The notes under the pieces: generated by a model
Told to the model about the DNA's origin: nothing
Database searches by the model: none
Seen by the model: the letters and a program-made list of their open reading frames with translations, nothing else
Position numbers and translations under genes: made by a program
Shown: one piece after another, positions 12,788 to 22,416 of the stretch
How the letters are laid out: every line of letters starts with the position of its first letter
How positions within the stretch are numbered: the stretch's first letter is position 1
Assembly: GCA_044359885.1 (NCBI GenBank)
Contig: JBIKLI010000003.1
Coordinates: 1 to 37,874, forward strand
Direction of reading: 5' to 3'
DNA: 37,874 nucleotides
Origin: CAIOSQ01 sp044359885
GTDB lineage: Bacteria; Pseudomonadota; Alphaproteobacteria; CACIAM-22H2

Positions 12788-15700
12788 CTATCCCCAGATC
12801 TCGACCGGGACCTGCAGACGCGCCGACAGCGACGCGAAATAGGCCGCATCCAGGGTCTCGATGCCGCTGCCGCCCGGTGTCCAGCTGCCGTCGACGTCGC
12901 CCTTGAGCACCGCCACGAAGTTCTTGCCCTCGGCGACGGCAAGGTCGGCGACGACCGCCTGCCGGTCGTAGGTCACATTGCCGGCATCGAGCGTCACCCG
13001 GCCCTGCGCCTCGTCCCAGAAATCCTCGTCCTCGCGCACGAAGATCCAGTCCTGCGCCGGCGCATCCGGGCGCCGGACCACCATCTTCAGGATCCCGAGC
13101 GCATCCTGGGCATCCACGCTTCCGTCGCCGTTCACGTCCGCGCCGATGAACTGGTACGGAGTCACAAGCGCCGGCTGATCCGGTCCGACGCCATCGGGAT
13201 CGTGGTTCGGATTGCGCCCCACCGCGATCTTCAGCGCCGCGAGCGCGTCCGCGGCGTCGATCGAGTCGCCCGAATCGGCCGTCCCGCGCCGCAGCGACAG
13301 CGCGTAGACGTCTTCGGACAGGTCGCTCAGCGAATATCGCCCGTCGCCGGGCGTCGTCTGTCTCGTCGCCTGGGTCGCGAAGCGCGGCGCCTGCGCACCG
13401 CCCAGTTGCGCCGTCGATACCTCCACCTCCGTCATGCCGGCCCCGGGCGCCAGATCGATCGTCGCCGTCCCCAGAGCGACGGCGCCGGAGAGCGTGGCCG
13501 GGCCGGTCGCATCCAGATCCAGACGCCCCGGAGACGGCCTGACACTCAGCGTCCAGCCATCGAGCGCCGCGCCCGGCGTCCAGGACACCGGCGCCGCGCC
13601 ACCGACGCGCAGGTCGAAAGCCAGAGACGAAACCGCGGCACCGGCATTCGCCCACACCTCGAAACGCGCATCGCCATTCGCATCGAACCCCAGCCCGCGG
13701 ATCTCGATCGGCGATGTCGCCCCCGCCGGCCTGCCGTCCCCGGCAGCCGTCACCGACACATCGGGCAGCAGCGCGCGGTTCTTCCAGTGATAGGCCATGC
13801 CGGAAATGCCGAACGGTGCCGCAGCCCACGTCGCACCGACCGAGAAGCTCGCCACGTCGTTGCCCGCGACGTCCTGCAGCACATCGCTCGTCTGATCGCC
13901 CGCCGGATCGGCGTAGGCGACGACCGAACCGGCGCCGGACGCCACCGCGCCGCCCAGGCTCAGCGTCGCGGTTCCACCCGCCAGCGTCACCCCGGTCACC
14001 GCGATCACCTGGCCGTCCGCATTCACGGCGAAACCGCCGGGCGTGACGCCGCCGGCCGCAAGCACCTCGTCGAAGGTCAACGTCACCTGCGTGCCGGCGG
14101 CATTGAACCGCGCGCCATTCGCCTGCAGCTTGGGCGCGCGGTCATCGACGTCGTCGTTCCGGATCGTCGCGGATGCGCTGGCCGTGCCCAGCGTCGCCCC
14201 TGTCGCGCCGGACAGGGTCAGGGTGAAGCCCTCGTCCGGCTCGATCGTCGTGTCGCCGGCGATATTCACGGCAACGGTCTTCGACGTCTCGCCCGCCGCG
14301 AAGCTGATGGTCCCATGCGGCAGCGCATTGCCGACGAAATCCCCCGCGCTCGCCGGATCGCTGCCGCTGCCGGCGACCGACCAGACGCCGCTCGCTGGCC
14401 GGGACGCATCGCCGCTGCGCGCCACCTGAAACACGACCGTCGCGGCCCCCTGATCTCCCTCCGCGACCGGCGAGGCGGGCCCGCCCACGGACAATTGGGT
14501 ATCCGACACGCTGTCGTCGTTCACGATCGTGGCGATCGCCGACGCCGCGGCCAGGATCGTTCCCGGCGACGGGGCCGAGAGCGTCAGGGCGAAGGCCTCG
14601 TCGGCCTCGATCGCGCCGTCGCCGGCCACGGTCACGACGATCGGCCGTGCCGTCTCGCCCGCGGCGAACGTGATCGTTCCCGAGGGCAGGAATCCCGCGG
14701 CGAAATCGGTCGCGCTCGCAGGGTTCGGGCCGTTGCCGGTCACCGACCAGACCGCGCTCGACACACCGGAGATGTCCCCGGCGCGCGTGATCGAAAAGAC
14801 GAAAGCGGTATCCTCGCCATCGCCCTCGGCCGTGATGCCCGGGGGGGCCTCGACCGACAGCGTGAACGCCGCCGCGACGACCCGATCGGCGAAGCGGATC
14901 ATTTCGACGCCGCTCAGCGTGTCGGTTCCCGACGACCCGCTCAGCGCGCGCAGCGTGAGCGCGCCCGTCGGCTCGAGCCGGATGTCGTAGGCGGACCGCA
15001 CCAGCGGGTAGAGCGCGCTGTCGGCGCCGTCGCCCCCGTCGAGACGATCGTCGCCCGCGCCGCCGTCCAGCATGTCGTCGCCGCGACCGCCGGACAGGAC
15101 GTTGTCGCCGGCGTTTCCCGTCAGGGTGTCGGCGAAGCTGCCACCGCGCAGGTTCTCGATGCCGGCGAAGCGGTCGGCGCCGTCGGCGCCCGACGCGCTT
15201 CCGCCGCCGTCGGCGCCCAGCACCGCGGTCACCGGGCCGCCGGCATGCGCGTATTCGACCGTGTCGATGCCGGCGCCGCCGTCGACCAGGTCGTCGCCCC
15301 TGCCGCCGGCGAGAACATCGTCGCCGGCCTCGCCGAAGATCTCGTCGTCGCCGTCGCCCGCATCGATCCAGTCGGCACCGGGACCGCCGCGGAGCGCTTC
15401 GCCATAGGCGCTGCCGACGATCAGGTCGTCGCCGGACAGGCCCTGCACCGATTGCGCGGCCGCGAAGCCGAAATCCCGGTTGGCGACCGTCGCGCCGGCG
15501 ACGACCTCGACCGCATGCGAAACCGGCAGGAACTGCTTCATGCCGAGGATCGCCTCCGCCATGGCGAGCATGTCGATGCGATGGAATGTCAGGCCGGTAT
15601 TCGCGACGTTGTCATTCTCGTCGTCCCCGTCGACGATCGCGTCCCCGGTGCTCTTGAGCAGGCTTCGGACCTCGTCGAAATTGAGCCGGCGGCCCAGTTC

Positions 15701-18700
15701 GCGCTCGGACAGCTGCTGCGCGAGCGCGATCATCCCGGCGACCTGCGGCGACGCCATGCTGGTCCCGGACAGCACGGCATGGCCGCCGCCCAGATAGGCG
15801 GCATCGATGAACACGCCCGGCGCGAAGATGTCCGACTCGGTGTCGTCGCGCTGCGAGAAGACGGCGATCGCGTCGGTCGTGCCAGTCTGGCGATTGCCAT
15901 AGGTGCCGCCGCGCGGCCAAACGGCGCCCACGGACAGCGAATAGGGATCCGCCGACGGATAGGCGACGCCCTGGTTTCCGGCATAGGAATTGCCGGACGC
16001 CGAAACGACGACCACGCCGCTGTTGCTCAGCGCCTTGAACTGGCTCGACAGCGGGCCTGCCACGGGCGCGGCGTGAAATTCCTGGGAACCGAGCGAGAGA
16101 TTGACGGCGACGACGTTGTACTGCCTGGCGTTGGCGACGACCCAGTTCGCGGCCTCGACGATGTCGCCATAGCTGGCCGCCCCCGATCCGTCGGGAAAGA
16201 CCTTCAGGACGATCAGGTTCGCTCCCGGCGCGACGCCGGGATAGGTCGCGTCGCCCGAGGCGACGATCCCGGCCACATGCGTGCCATGGCCGGCGCCATC
16301 GGCGGCGCTGGCGTCGTTGGCGCCGAAGAAGTCGTACTGGAAGACGATGCGATCGGCGATCCCGTCGCCATCGCCATCGGGGCCGAAATGAGGGTGGTCG
16401 AGGTCGATCCCCGTGTCGATGACGACGACGGAATATCCCGCCCCGTCGATGCCGGCGAAACGCGGATCGGCGCGGAAGGCGGCGATGTTCGTGGCGGTGC
16501 CGAGATTCGCATAGGTCGGCGGCCCGCCCGATTGCAGATCGAGAGTGCCGGCGGTCGTCACCGCCCCGGCGGTCGCCTGGTTGGTGACGATCGTCGCGCT
16601 GGCGTCGCTCGCGGTCGGGAAGGTCGGAACCCAGCCGGGGGCGACCCGCGCGACGATCGCATGCGGACCCGGCGCGAGGCCGTCGAGGCGATAGGCCCCC
16701 GATGCGTCGGTCCGGGCTTCGGCCTCGCCGCTGTCGAGCCTGCCGTTGCGGTTCGCGTCGTCGAACACCGTCCAGTTGGCAAGCGACGTCTCGGCCGGAT
16801 CGAGGATCTTGTTCCGGTTGAGGTCGTGCCACAGCCTGCCGCCGACGCTGCCGGTCGTCGGGGCATCGTTGTCCGAAATCGTGAAGGCCAGCCCGCTGGC
16901 GGGGAGGTTGCTGTAGGGACCGTCGGCCGCGATCGTCGTCGCCCGCAGCGTCCCGCCATGCGTCCGTTCGTCGGCGACGTCGTCGATCGCGAGGACCGTC
17001 AGGGCCTGCGGCACGTTCCAGTTCGCCGGACCGAAGGCCAGCGACGGCACGGCGGGGAACAATTGGTCGCCCCCGTCGAAGACAACCGTCACGACCGAGG
17101 ACGGCGCGGCCGCGAGCGAGACCTGGACCGCCGCGCCGCCACCCCCTTCGGCCAGAAGGGTCGTCGCCGGCGCCATGACGACCTTCGGTGGATTGGCCAC
17201 CGCGACGTTGCGGTCGAGGAAAGCGAGCATCTCGACATTCGTCGCGGCGACCGTCTGGCCAGCCTGGATCGTGCCGGCCTTGCCGGTGACGATCAACTGG
17301 TCGCGCGCCGCCGACGGGAAGTCGATGACGAAGTCGTCATGTCGGCCGAAGAAGGCCAACGTGTCCTGGCCGGTGCCGCCGTCGACGACATCGCTGCCGC
17401 CGCGGCCATCGACGATGTCGTCGCCCGTCGTGCCGGCCAGGACGTCCGCGACGGGCGCACCGAAGATCTTGTTGATGTCGTTCGTCTCCAGCGCGCGGGT
17501 CTGCGACTGGTTGAAGGCCAGGGTCTCGATGCCGATCGCGGTGATCGTATGGCCGGCATATTCATGCGCGGCGTCGCCGCCCTGGATGCGGGTGATCCCT
17601 GCCACGGTCTGGACGACGAACTGCTCGCGGGCGCCGAACAGCGCCAGCGTATCGTGTCCAGCCCCGCCCTCGACAAGATCGCTTCCACCCAGCGGGTCGA
17701 TGAGGTCGTTGCCGGCGGTGCCTGAGACGACCTCCGACTGCGACGTCCCGAAAACCGGCGTCGCTCCGGCCGCGCCGAGATTCTCGGTGCCAGACCAGGT
17801 CCGGATCTTCTCGACGTTCCAGACCCGCGAGACGGTGAAGGCGTGTTCGCCGGCGGCATAGTTGCCGCGGATGGCCGTGATCCCGCCGATCGCGTTGACC
17901 GAGAGATTGTCGGCATGCGTGCGGAAGAGAACCGTATCGGTGCCGTCGCCACCATCGATCTGGTCATGACCACCGGCGCCATAGACGAGGTCGGCGCCCG
18001 TGGTGCCCTGGATCCTGTCCGCGCCGGGTGTCCCGACGATCGCACCGGACGGGATCCCGTCGTCCAGCGACGCGCCTGCCGACAGCCGGTATTCGCCGTC
18101 GCTATGGAGATGGCCGGCCGCGCTCACGGAGAGGAAATACGTCCCCGGCGCGGCGGCCTCGACCTCGAAGGCGACGTCGCCGCCGGTGTCGCGTGTCGCG
18201 AGCGTGACGCCCAGGGCGTCCTGCACCTCCAGATGGAAGTAGTTGGCGTAGGTGCTGTCGGTCGGGCCGTCGAATTCGATGGCCAGTTTCCCGCCGGAGG
18301 CCAAGGTCACGACATATCGGTCGTCGTCGCCGAGCCAGGAGAGCTGGCCGCGAATGCTGTCGCCGACCGCCAGGACATCGGCCGTGGCGTTGCTGTCGTT
18401 CGTCTCGCTCTCGCGGGCGATCGTGCTGGCGGTCGCGGTCGCCGTCAGGGCGTATTGGCGGGCGTCATGCGCGTAGAACCCGGCCGTGACCGCGATGAAA
18501 TGGCCGCCGGGAACGGGCGCCGCGACCGTGAAGCCGGTGTCGCCGAAGACGGCGCGGCTCGCCAGGAGATTGCCGAGCTCGTCGAAGACCCAGATGTTGA
18601 AATGTTCAAGAACTTCGTTTTCGACCGGTGAATCGAACGCGATCGCCAGGTCGGCCGCCGCCGCCGTGTCGAGGCGGTACCAGTCCACGTCGTCCCAGTT

Positions 18701-19864
18701 CGAGATGCGGCCGAACTTCGCGCTGCCGGAGGCAAGCGGATTGGCGAGATCGTCGTTCGGTTCCTGCTCGAAATCGGCCTCGGCCCCGGCGGTCAAGGCC
18801 AGTTTCAGCCTGTACTGCCCCGGATCGAAGAAGATGTCGCCGCTGCCGACCTGCACGAAGATGTCGCCGGGCGTCGCGACCCGTGACTGGAACACCAGAT
18901 CGGAACCCGCGCCCGCCGAACCGAGTTCGGTCCCCTGGGCGTCGAACACGGCGATGTGGAAATAGTCGAAATATTCGCTTTCGGCCGGCGCATCGAAGTC
19001 GACGGTCAGCAAGCCGGCGGTCGCGGCGGTGAACCGGAAGATGTCGATGTCGTCATGGCCGGACAATTGTCCCGCGATGGCGCCGTCCGCGACGATCGGG
19101 TCCGCCGCCGAGAATGTCCCGTTCGGTTCGGACTCGAAGCCGGCGATCGACCCGGCGGCGTGGCTGACCGTCAGCCTGTAGGGATCGTCGCTGTGGAAGC
19201 TCGCGGCTTCGACGGCGACGAAATAGCTGCCGGCCGCCGCAACGCCCACCTGCCATGTCGCATCCGAGCCCGTCTGATGGAGGCTCATCAACCTGCCGGC
19301 CGCGTCGTAGAGACCGAGCATGAAATCGTCCAGCAGCGAGTCCACCCAAACGTCCAGCGCCAGCGTCACGATGCCGGGCGCATCGGCCTCGAACCGGAAG
19401 ACATCCAGGTCGCGGTCCGTCATCAGCTGCGCCGACATCGCCGTGCCCAGCGTCAGCGCGTCGGCGGTCGTCAATGTCCCGTTCGGCTCCGACTCGACAC
19501 CGGCGGCTGGCCCTGCGGCATGGCCGACCGTCAACGCGTAGGCTTCGGTGGTGTGGAAGCTCGCGGCCTCGATGACCACGAAATGGTTGCCCGCCGCGGC
19601 GACCCCGGTCTGCCATGTCAGGTCCGAACCCGTCTCGCAGCGGCTCAGCAACTCGCCGCCCGCGTCGTAGAGACCGAGCGCGAAGAAGTCCAGCCACGCG
19701 CTCGTTGGCACGTCCAGCGCCAGAGTGAGGACGCCCGGCGCGCTCAGGTCGAGGCGATAGATGTCGACGTCCCAGGGGATCGATAGGCGGCCGACCGACG
19801 CCACGCCCGGCACGAGCGGATCGGCCAGGGCGAACGAATGGTTGGGCTCCACTTCCTGCGGCAT
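12788..19864 (-). CDS. Giant RTX subtilase (S8) with pre-peptidase-like, Calx-beta, SdrD-B-like and dockerin-like domains
   Basis: A 2358-residue protein, probably secreted by a type I system. Five repeats of about 120 residues start at E6, E126, E246, E368 and E487 (EPN or ETN motifs), resembling pre-peptidase C-terminal domains. RTX-like GD-rich patches follow at about 615-650, 712-742 and 808-840, a Calx-beta-like domain at 892-1005, and an SdrD-B-like domain at 1005-1078 (RLWHDLNRNKILDP). The peptidase is complete: D1150 (VIDTGID), H1193 (GHGTHVAG), oxyanion N1292 (SASGN), S1369 (GTSMASPQ). Further RTX blocks lie at 1462-1542 and 1572-1610, two Calx-beta domains at 1662-1905, a SwmB/Ig-like domain at about 1905-2012, and a dockerin-like pair at about 2190-2265 (ADVNGDGSVDAQDALGILKMVV). 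There is no signal peptide. AGGGGGAG precedes the ATG. No type I exporter genes are in the window. Confidence 0.93.
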   Translation of the reverse strand: MPQEVEPNHSFALADPLVPGVASVGRLSIPWDVDIYRLDLSAPGVLTLALDVPTSAWLDFFALGLYDAGGELLSRCETGSDLTWQTGVAAAGNHFVVIEAASFHTTEAYALTVGHAAGPAAGVESEPNGTLTTADALTLGTAMSAQLMTDRDLDVFRFEADAPGIVTLALDVWVDSLLDDFMLGLYDAAGRLMSLHQTGSDATWQVGVAAAGSYFVAVEAASFHSDDPYRLTVSHAAGSIAGFESEPNGTFSAADPIVADGAIAGQLSGHDDIDIFRFTAATAGLLTVDFDAPAESEYFDYFHIAVFDAQGTELGSAGAGSDLVFQSRVATPGDIFVQVGSGDIFFDPGQYRLKLALTAGAEADFEQEPNDDLANPLASGSAKFGRISNWDDVDWYRLDTAAAADLAIAFDSPVENEVLEHFNIWVFDELGNLLASRAVFGDTGFTVAAPVPGGHFIAVTAGFYAHDARQYALTATATASTIARESETNDSNATADVLAVGDSIRGQLSWLGDDDRYVVTLASGGKLAIEFDGPTDSTYANYFHLEVQDALGVTLATRDTGGDVAFEVEAAAPGTYFLSVSAAGHLHSDGEYRLSAGASLDDGIPSGAIVGTPGADRIQGTTGADLVYGAGGHDQIDGGDGTDTVLFRTHADNLSVNAIGGITAIRGNYAAGEHAFTVSRVWNVEKIRTWSGTENLGAAGATPVFGTSQSEVVSGTAGNDLIDPLGGSDLVEGGAGHDTLALFGAREQFVVQTVAGITRIQGGDAAHEYAGHTITAIGIETLAFNQSQTRALETNDINKIFGAPVADVLAGTTGDDIVDGRGGSDVVDGGTGQDTLAFFGRHDDFVIDFPSAARDQLIVTGKAGTIQAGQTVAATNVEMLAFLDRNVAVANPPKVVMAPATTLLAEGGGGAAVQVSLAAAPSSVVTVVFDGGDQLFPAVPSLAFGPANWNVPQALTVLAIDDVADERTHGGTLRATTIAADGPYSNLPASGLAFTISDNDAPTTGSVGGRLWHDLNRNKILDPAETSLANWTVFDDANRNGRLDSGEAEARTDASGAYRLDGLAPGPHAIVARVAPGWVPTFPTASDASATIVTNQATAGAVTTAGTLDLQSGGPPTYANLGTATNIAAFRADPRFAGIDGAGYSVVVIDTGIDLDHPHFGPDGDGDGIADRIVFQYDFFGANDASAADGAGHGTHVAGIVASGDATYPGVAPGANLIVLKVFPDGSGAASYGDIVEAANWVVANARQYNVVAVNLSLGSQEFHAAPVAGPLSSQFKALSNSGVVVVSASGNSYAGNQGVAYPSADPYSLSVGAVWPRGGTYGNRQTGTTDAIAVFSQRDDTESDIFAPGVFIDAAYLGGGHAVLSGTSMASPQVAGMIALAQQLSERELGRRLNFDEVRSLLKSTGDAIVDGDDENDNVANTGLTFHRIDMLAMAEAILGMKQFLPVSHAVEVVAGATVANRDFGFAAAQSVQGLSGDDLIVGSAYGEALRGGPGADWIDAGDGDDEIFGEAGDDVLAGGRGDDLVDGGAGIDTVEYAHAGGPVTAVLGADGGGSASGADGADRFAGIENLRGGSFADTLTGNAGDNVLSGGRGDDMLDGGAGDDRLDGGDGADSALYPLVRSAYDIRLEPTGALTLRALSGSSGTDTLSGVEMIRFADRVVAAAFTLSVEAPPGITAEGDGEDTAFVFSITRAGDISGVSSAVWSVTGNGPNPASATDFAAGFLPSGTITFAAGETARPIVVTVAGDGAIEADEAFALTLSAPSPGTILAAASAIATIVNDDSVSDTQLSVGGPASPVAEGDQGAATVVFQVARSGDASRPASGVWSVAGSGSDPASAGDFVGNALPHGTISFAAGETSKTVAVNIAGDTTIEPDEGFTLTLSGATGATLGTASASATIRNDDVDDRAPKLQANGARFNAAGTQVTLTFDEVLAAGGVTPGGFAVNADGQVIAVTGVTLAGGTATLSLGGAVASGAGSVVAYADPAGDQTSDVLQDVAGNDVASFSVGATWAAAPFGISGMAYHWKNRALLPDVSVTAAGDGRPAGATSPIEIRGLGFDANGDARFEVWANAGAAVSSLAFDLRVGGAAPVSWTPGAALDGWTLSVRPSPGRLDLDATGPATLSGAVALGTATIDLAPGAGMTEVEVSTAQLGGAQAPRFATQATRQTTPGDGRYSLSDLSEDVYALSLRRGTADSGDSIDAADALAALKIAVGRNPNHDPDGVGPDQPALVTPYQFIGADVNGDGSVDAQDALGILKMVVRRPDAPAQDWIFVREDEDFWDEAQGRVTLDAGNVTYDRQAVVADLAVAEGKNFVAVLKGDVDGSWTPGGSGIETLDAAYFASLSARLQVPVEIWG
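18050..19864 (-). repeat. Five tandem ~120-residue pre-peptidase-like repeats (coding)
   Basis: Within the giant protease, the unit E(S/Q)E-P/T-N recurs at residues 6, 126, 246, 368 and 487, spacings of 120, 120, 122 and 119 residues (about 360 bp). Each unit reads: EPN motif, a D(V/I)D or equivalent strand followed by (V/I)(F/Y)R or YVV, LxLDxxxxS, an aromatic FxLGLYDAxG-like strand, and a closing YFVAVEAASFH-like strand. Units 1-3 are most alike; 4 and 5 are more diverged. This suggests stepwise duplication of a beta-sandwich domain. Confidence 0.8.
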
Positions 19865-20022
19865 CCATCTCCCCCTGAACGCGCCGGACGGACCCGCTGC
19901 GACATGGCGAGCGCAGCGACCCGTCTCGGCCGCACCGCCGGACTGCCGGTCGCCAAACTAGCGCATCGGCGGCGCGCCGGCGACCCCGGCCGGCGCGTGC
20001 GGCAGCGGCTGGCCTCCGCGGA

Positions 20023-20457
20023 TCAGCGACCGAACAGCGCCACGAGCAGGCTGGCGAGCGCGCCGGTCGTGAGGAAGCGGCGCAGCTTCGCGTACCAACC
20101 CGGCGCCGTGGGCTCCTTCAGGGTCTCGAGATCGACAGCCAGGGCGATCGCGAGACCGGCGGCCAGCAGGCCCAGACCCTGGGCCGGCGGCATCAGCAAA
20201 GCGGCCCAGCCGACCAGCGACGGAGTCACGCCCCAGCCCAGCCGCCCCCAGGATGGCGCCGCCCCCGAACGCAGCGCGATGCCCCAATGGACGCCACCGA
20301 GGAAGGTCAGGATCAGGGCGCCGTAGGCGACCTGCGCATACAGCGCCGACGAGGCCAGCTCGTCGTCGCCGAAGACGACCGCGATCGCGCAGGCCCAGAA
20401 CGGGACCAGTCCGGCGAGGCCGAGCAGTCGGGCGGGAAGCGGGATCGATGCGAGCAT
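20023..20457 (-). CDS. DUF3429 family small integral membrane protein
   Basis: A 144-residue inner-membrane protein with about five hydrophobic helices. The DUF3429 signature is the second to third helix region (YAQVAYGALILTFLGGVHWGIAL) followed by WGVTPSLVGWAALLMPPAQGLGLL. A short polar loop (DLETLKEPTAPGWYAKLRRFLTTGAL) precedes the last helix, and the protein ends at LFGR. The function of the family is unknown. The start at 20455-20457 (MLASIPLPARLLGL) puts the first helix near the N-terminus, with GGAG upstream; a Met 20 residues earlier is less likely. It is monocistronic, divergent from the ABC permease. The 158 bases between its stop and the protease start hold nothing recognisable apart from a weak TAGTTT at 19955-19960 (minus). 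Confidence 0.85.
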   Translation of the reverse strand: MLASIPLPARLLGLAGLVPFWACAIAVVFGDDELASSALYAQVAYGALILTFLGGVHWGIALRSGAAPSWGRLGWGVTPSLVGWAALLMPPAQGLGLLAAGLAIALAVDLETLKEPTAPGWYAKLRRFLTTGALASLLVALFGR

Positions 20458-20559
20458 CCTTGCGGCTCCGGAGGGGGGCGGGCGGAGATGCGGATATCGC
20501 CGATCGCGCGACATGTTTCCAGCGGCCTCCCCGGCCCCTGGCGGCGGCCCGCCGGATCC

Positions 20560-20589
20560 TTGAGTCCGCCGCGGCACGAAGACTAGGGT
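20560..20589 (+). promoter_or_regulatory. Candidate sigma-70 promoter for the Fe(III)-type permease
   Basis: TTGAGT at 20560-20565, 18 bases, then TAGGGT at 20584-20589. A start near 20596 gives a leader of about 40 bases before the ATG at 20639, which supports that start over the GTG at 20588. Confidence 0.45.
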
Positions 20590-20638
20590 GCGACCCCTGG
20601 TGCTTCCCGGCCCGTCGCGGCCGCAACCGGAAGGCATG

Positions 20639-22321
20639 ATGGCCGTTTCATCACGAGTTCTGCCGGCGAGATCGGCCGGGGCGCTGGCGCCCTGGCGCCT
20701 GGGATGCTGGGCGATCGCGATCCTGGTGGCCGCGCCCATCCTGGGGGTCGTCGCCAGCGTGGGCGATGCCGACGGCGCCGTGCTGCGCCATCTGGCCGCG
20801 ACCACGCTGCCGGGGATCCTCGCCAACACGCTCGGGCTCGCGCTGGTCGTCGCGATCGGCACGGGTGCGATCGGCATCGCCACTGCATGGCTGGTCACGA
20901 TGTGCCGCTTCGCGGGGTCGCGGAGCATGGAATGGGCACTGCTGCTGCCAATGGCGATGCCGGCCTACATCGTCGGCTACGCCTATACCGATCTGCTCGC
21001 CTTCGCGGGACCGGTCCAGACCGCGCTGCGCGAGGCGACCGGGTGGCGGCGCGGCGACTACTGGTTTCCCGAACTGCAATCGGTCGGCGGAGCCGGCACG
21101 ATGTTCGTGCTGGTGCTCTACCCCTATGTCTACCTGATGGCGCGCGCGGCGTTCCTGGAGCAGTCGGTCTGCGTCCTGGAAGCCAGCCGCATGCTGGGCG
21201 CGCGGCCGTGGCGCAGCTTCCTCTCCGTCGCGCTGCCGCTCGCGCGGCCGGCGGTCGCCGCGGGGGTGGCTCTGGCGCTGATGGAGACGCTCGCGGATTT
21301 CGGGACGGTCCAGTATTTCGGGATCCAGACCTTCACCACCGCGATCTACCGGACCTGGTACGGCATGGGCGAGCGCGGCGCGGCCGCGCAGCTCGCCTGC
21401 ATGCTGCTGGCGGTCGTCCTGGTGCTGCTGGCGCTGGAGCGCGCCTCGCGCGGCCGCAGCCGTTACCACCATGCCTCCCGGCGCCGGCGCGAGATCCGCC
21501 CCTTCGTCCTCGTCGGCTGGCGCGCCGTCGCCGCCTGGATCGCCTGCGCCGTGCCGGTCGCGCTCGGCTTCGCCGTGCCCGTCGGCGTCCTTGCACGCTT
21601 CCACGCGATCGCCGGCGAGGCCGCCTGGACGGCGCAGTTCGGCGCGCTCGCCCTGAACTCGCTGGTCGTGGCCGGTCTCGCCGCCCTCCTCGCCGCAGCC
21701 GCCGCGCTGGTGCTCGGGTACGGGCTGCGCCGCGCGCGCGATCGCTGGACGCTCGGGGCGATCCGGCTCGCGACCATGGGCTACGCGATCCCCGGGACGG
21801 TGATCGCGGTCGGCGTGGTGATCTGGCTGGGCCGTTTCGACAACACGCTCGATGCCTGGGCCCGCGCCGTCCTCGGCGTCTCGACGGGATTGCTGCTGTC
21901 CGGGTCGATCGTCGCCCTGCTCTTCGCCCATCTGGTCCGCTTCCTGCCGGTGGCGACCAGCGCGATCGAATCGGGCCTCGGACGGATCACGGCCAGCATG
22001 GACGATGCGGCCCGCACATTGGGCGCGCGCCCCGCCCGGATCCTCGTCGACGTCCACGCGCCGATGATGCGCGCTTCGGTGCTGACCGCGGCCACGCTGG
22101 TCTTCGTCGACGTGCTCAAGGAACTGCCCGCGACCCTGCTGGTCAGGCCTTTCAACTTCGACACCCTGGCGGTGCATGTCTACGCGCTGGCCTCCGACGA
22201 GCGGCTGGCCGAAGCATCGACCTCCGCCCTGGCGATCGTGCTGGTCGGGCTCGCCCCGGTTGCGATCCTCAGCGCCATGATCCGCCGTTCGCGCGTCGCC
22301 CTGGATGCGTCCAAACGATGA
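20639..22321 (+). CDS. Fe(III)-type ABC transporter permease, two fused permease domains
   Basis: A 560-residue inner-membrane protein of the FbpB/AfuB/SfuB family: two homologous permease halves of about six helices each. EAA-type loops that contact the ATPase are present in both: EASRMLGARPWRSFLSVALPLARPAVAAG in the first half and DAARTLGARPARILVDVHAPMMRASVL in the second. The segments LPMAMPAYIVGYAYTDLL and LATMGYAIPGTVIAVGVVIWLG are typical of the family. GGAAGG lies 4 bases before the ATG at 20639; an ATG at 20636 is also possible. No matching periplasmic Fe(III)-binding protein or ATPase is adjacent, so they must be encoded elsewhere. The following PhnD-type gene is 95 bases away and belongs to a different transporter class. 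Iron specificity is by family only. Confidence 0.9.
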   Translation: MAVSSRVLPARSAGALAPWRLGCWAIAILVAAPILGVVASVGDADGAVLRHLAATTLPGILANTLGLALVVAIGTGAIGIATAWLVTMCRFAGSRSMEWALLLPMAMPAYIVGYAYTDLLAFAGPVQTALREATGWRRGDYWFPELQSVGGAGTMFVLVLYPYVYLMARAAFLEQSVCVLEASRMLGARPWRSFLSVALPLARPAVAAGVALALMETLADFGTVQYFGIQTFTTAIYRTWYGMGERGAAAQLACMLLAVVLVLLALERASRGRSRYHHASRRRREIRPFVLVGWRAVAAWIACAVPVALGFAVPVGVLARFHAIAGEAAWTAQFGALALNSLVVAGLAALLAAAAALVLGYGLRRARDRWTLGAIRLATMGYAIPGTVIAVGVVIWLGRFDNTLDAWARAVLGVSTGLLLSGSIVALLFAHLVRFLPVATSAIESGLGRITASMDDAARTLGARPARILVDVHAPMMRASVLTAATLVFVDVLKELPATLLVRPFNFDTLAVHVYALASDERLAEASTSALAIVLVGLAPVAILSAMIRRSRVALDASKR

Positions 22322-22416
22322 AATCAAGGTGACATTTCGGTTGCGATGTTCCATTCCTGAGGAAGGTTTCCGATGGGCGCCGCATCGGCGAGCGCCCCGC
22401 CCCGAGGGAGAACGTC

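Noticed and set aside
14880..17780. Regular repeats in the protease gene considered as a CRISPR-like or tandem DNA repeat array.
   Set aside because: They are in-frame, degenerate RTX-type glycine/aspartate repeats of a coding sequence without constant spacers.
22354..22364. TTCCT-G-AGGAA palindrome before the first PhnD-type gene as a Pho-type or other operator.
   Set aside because: Too short, and it does not match a Pho box; likely chance.
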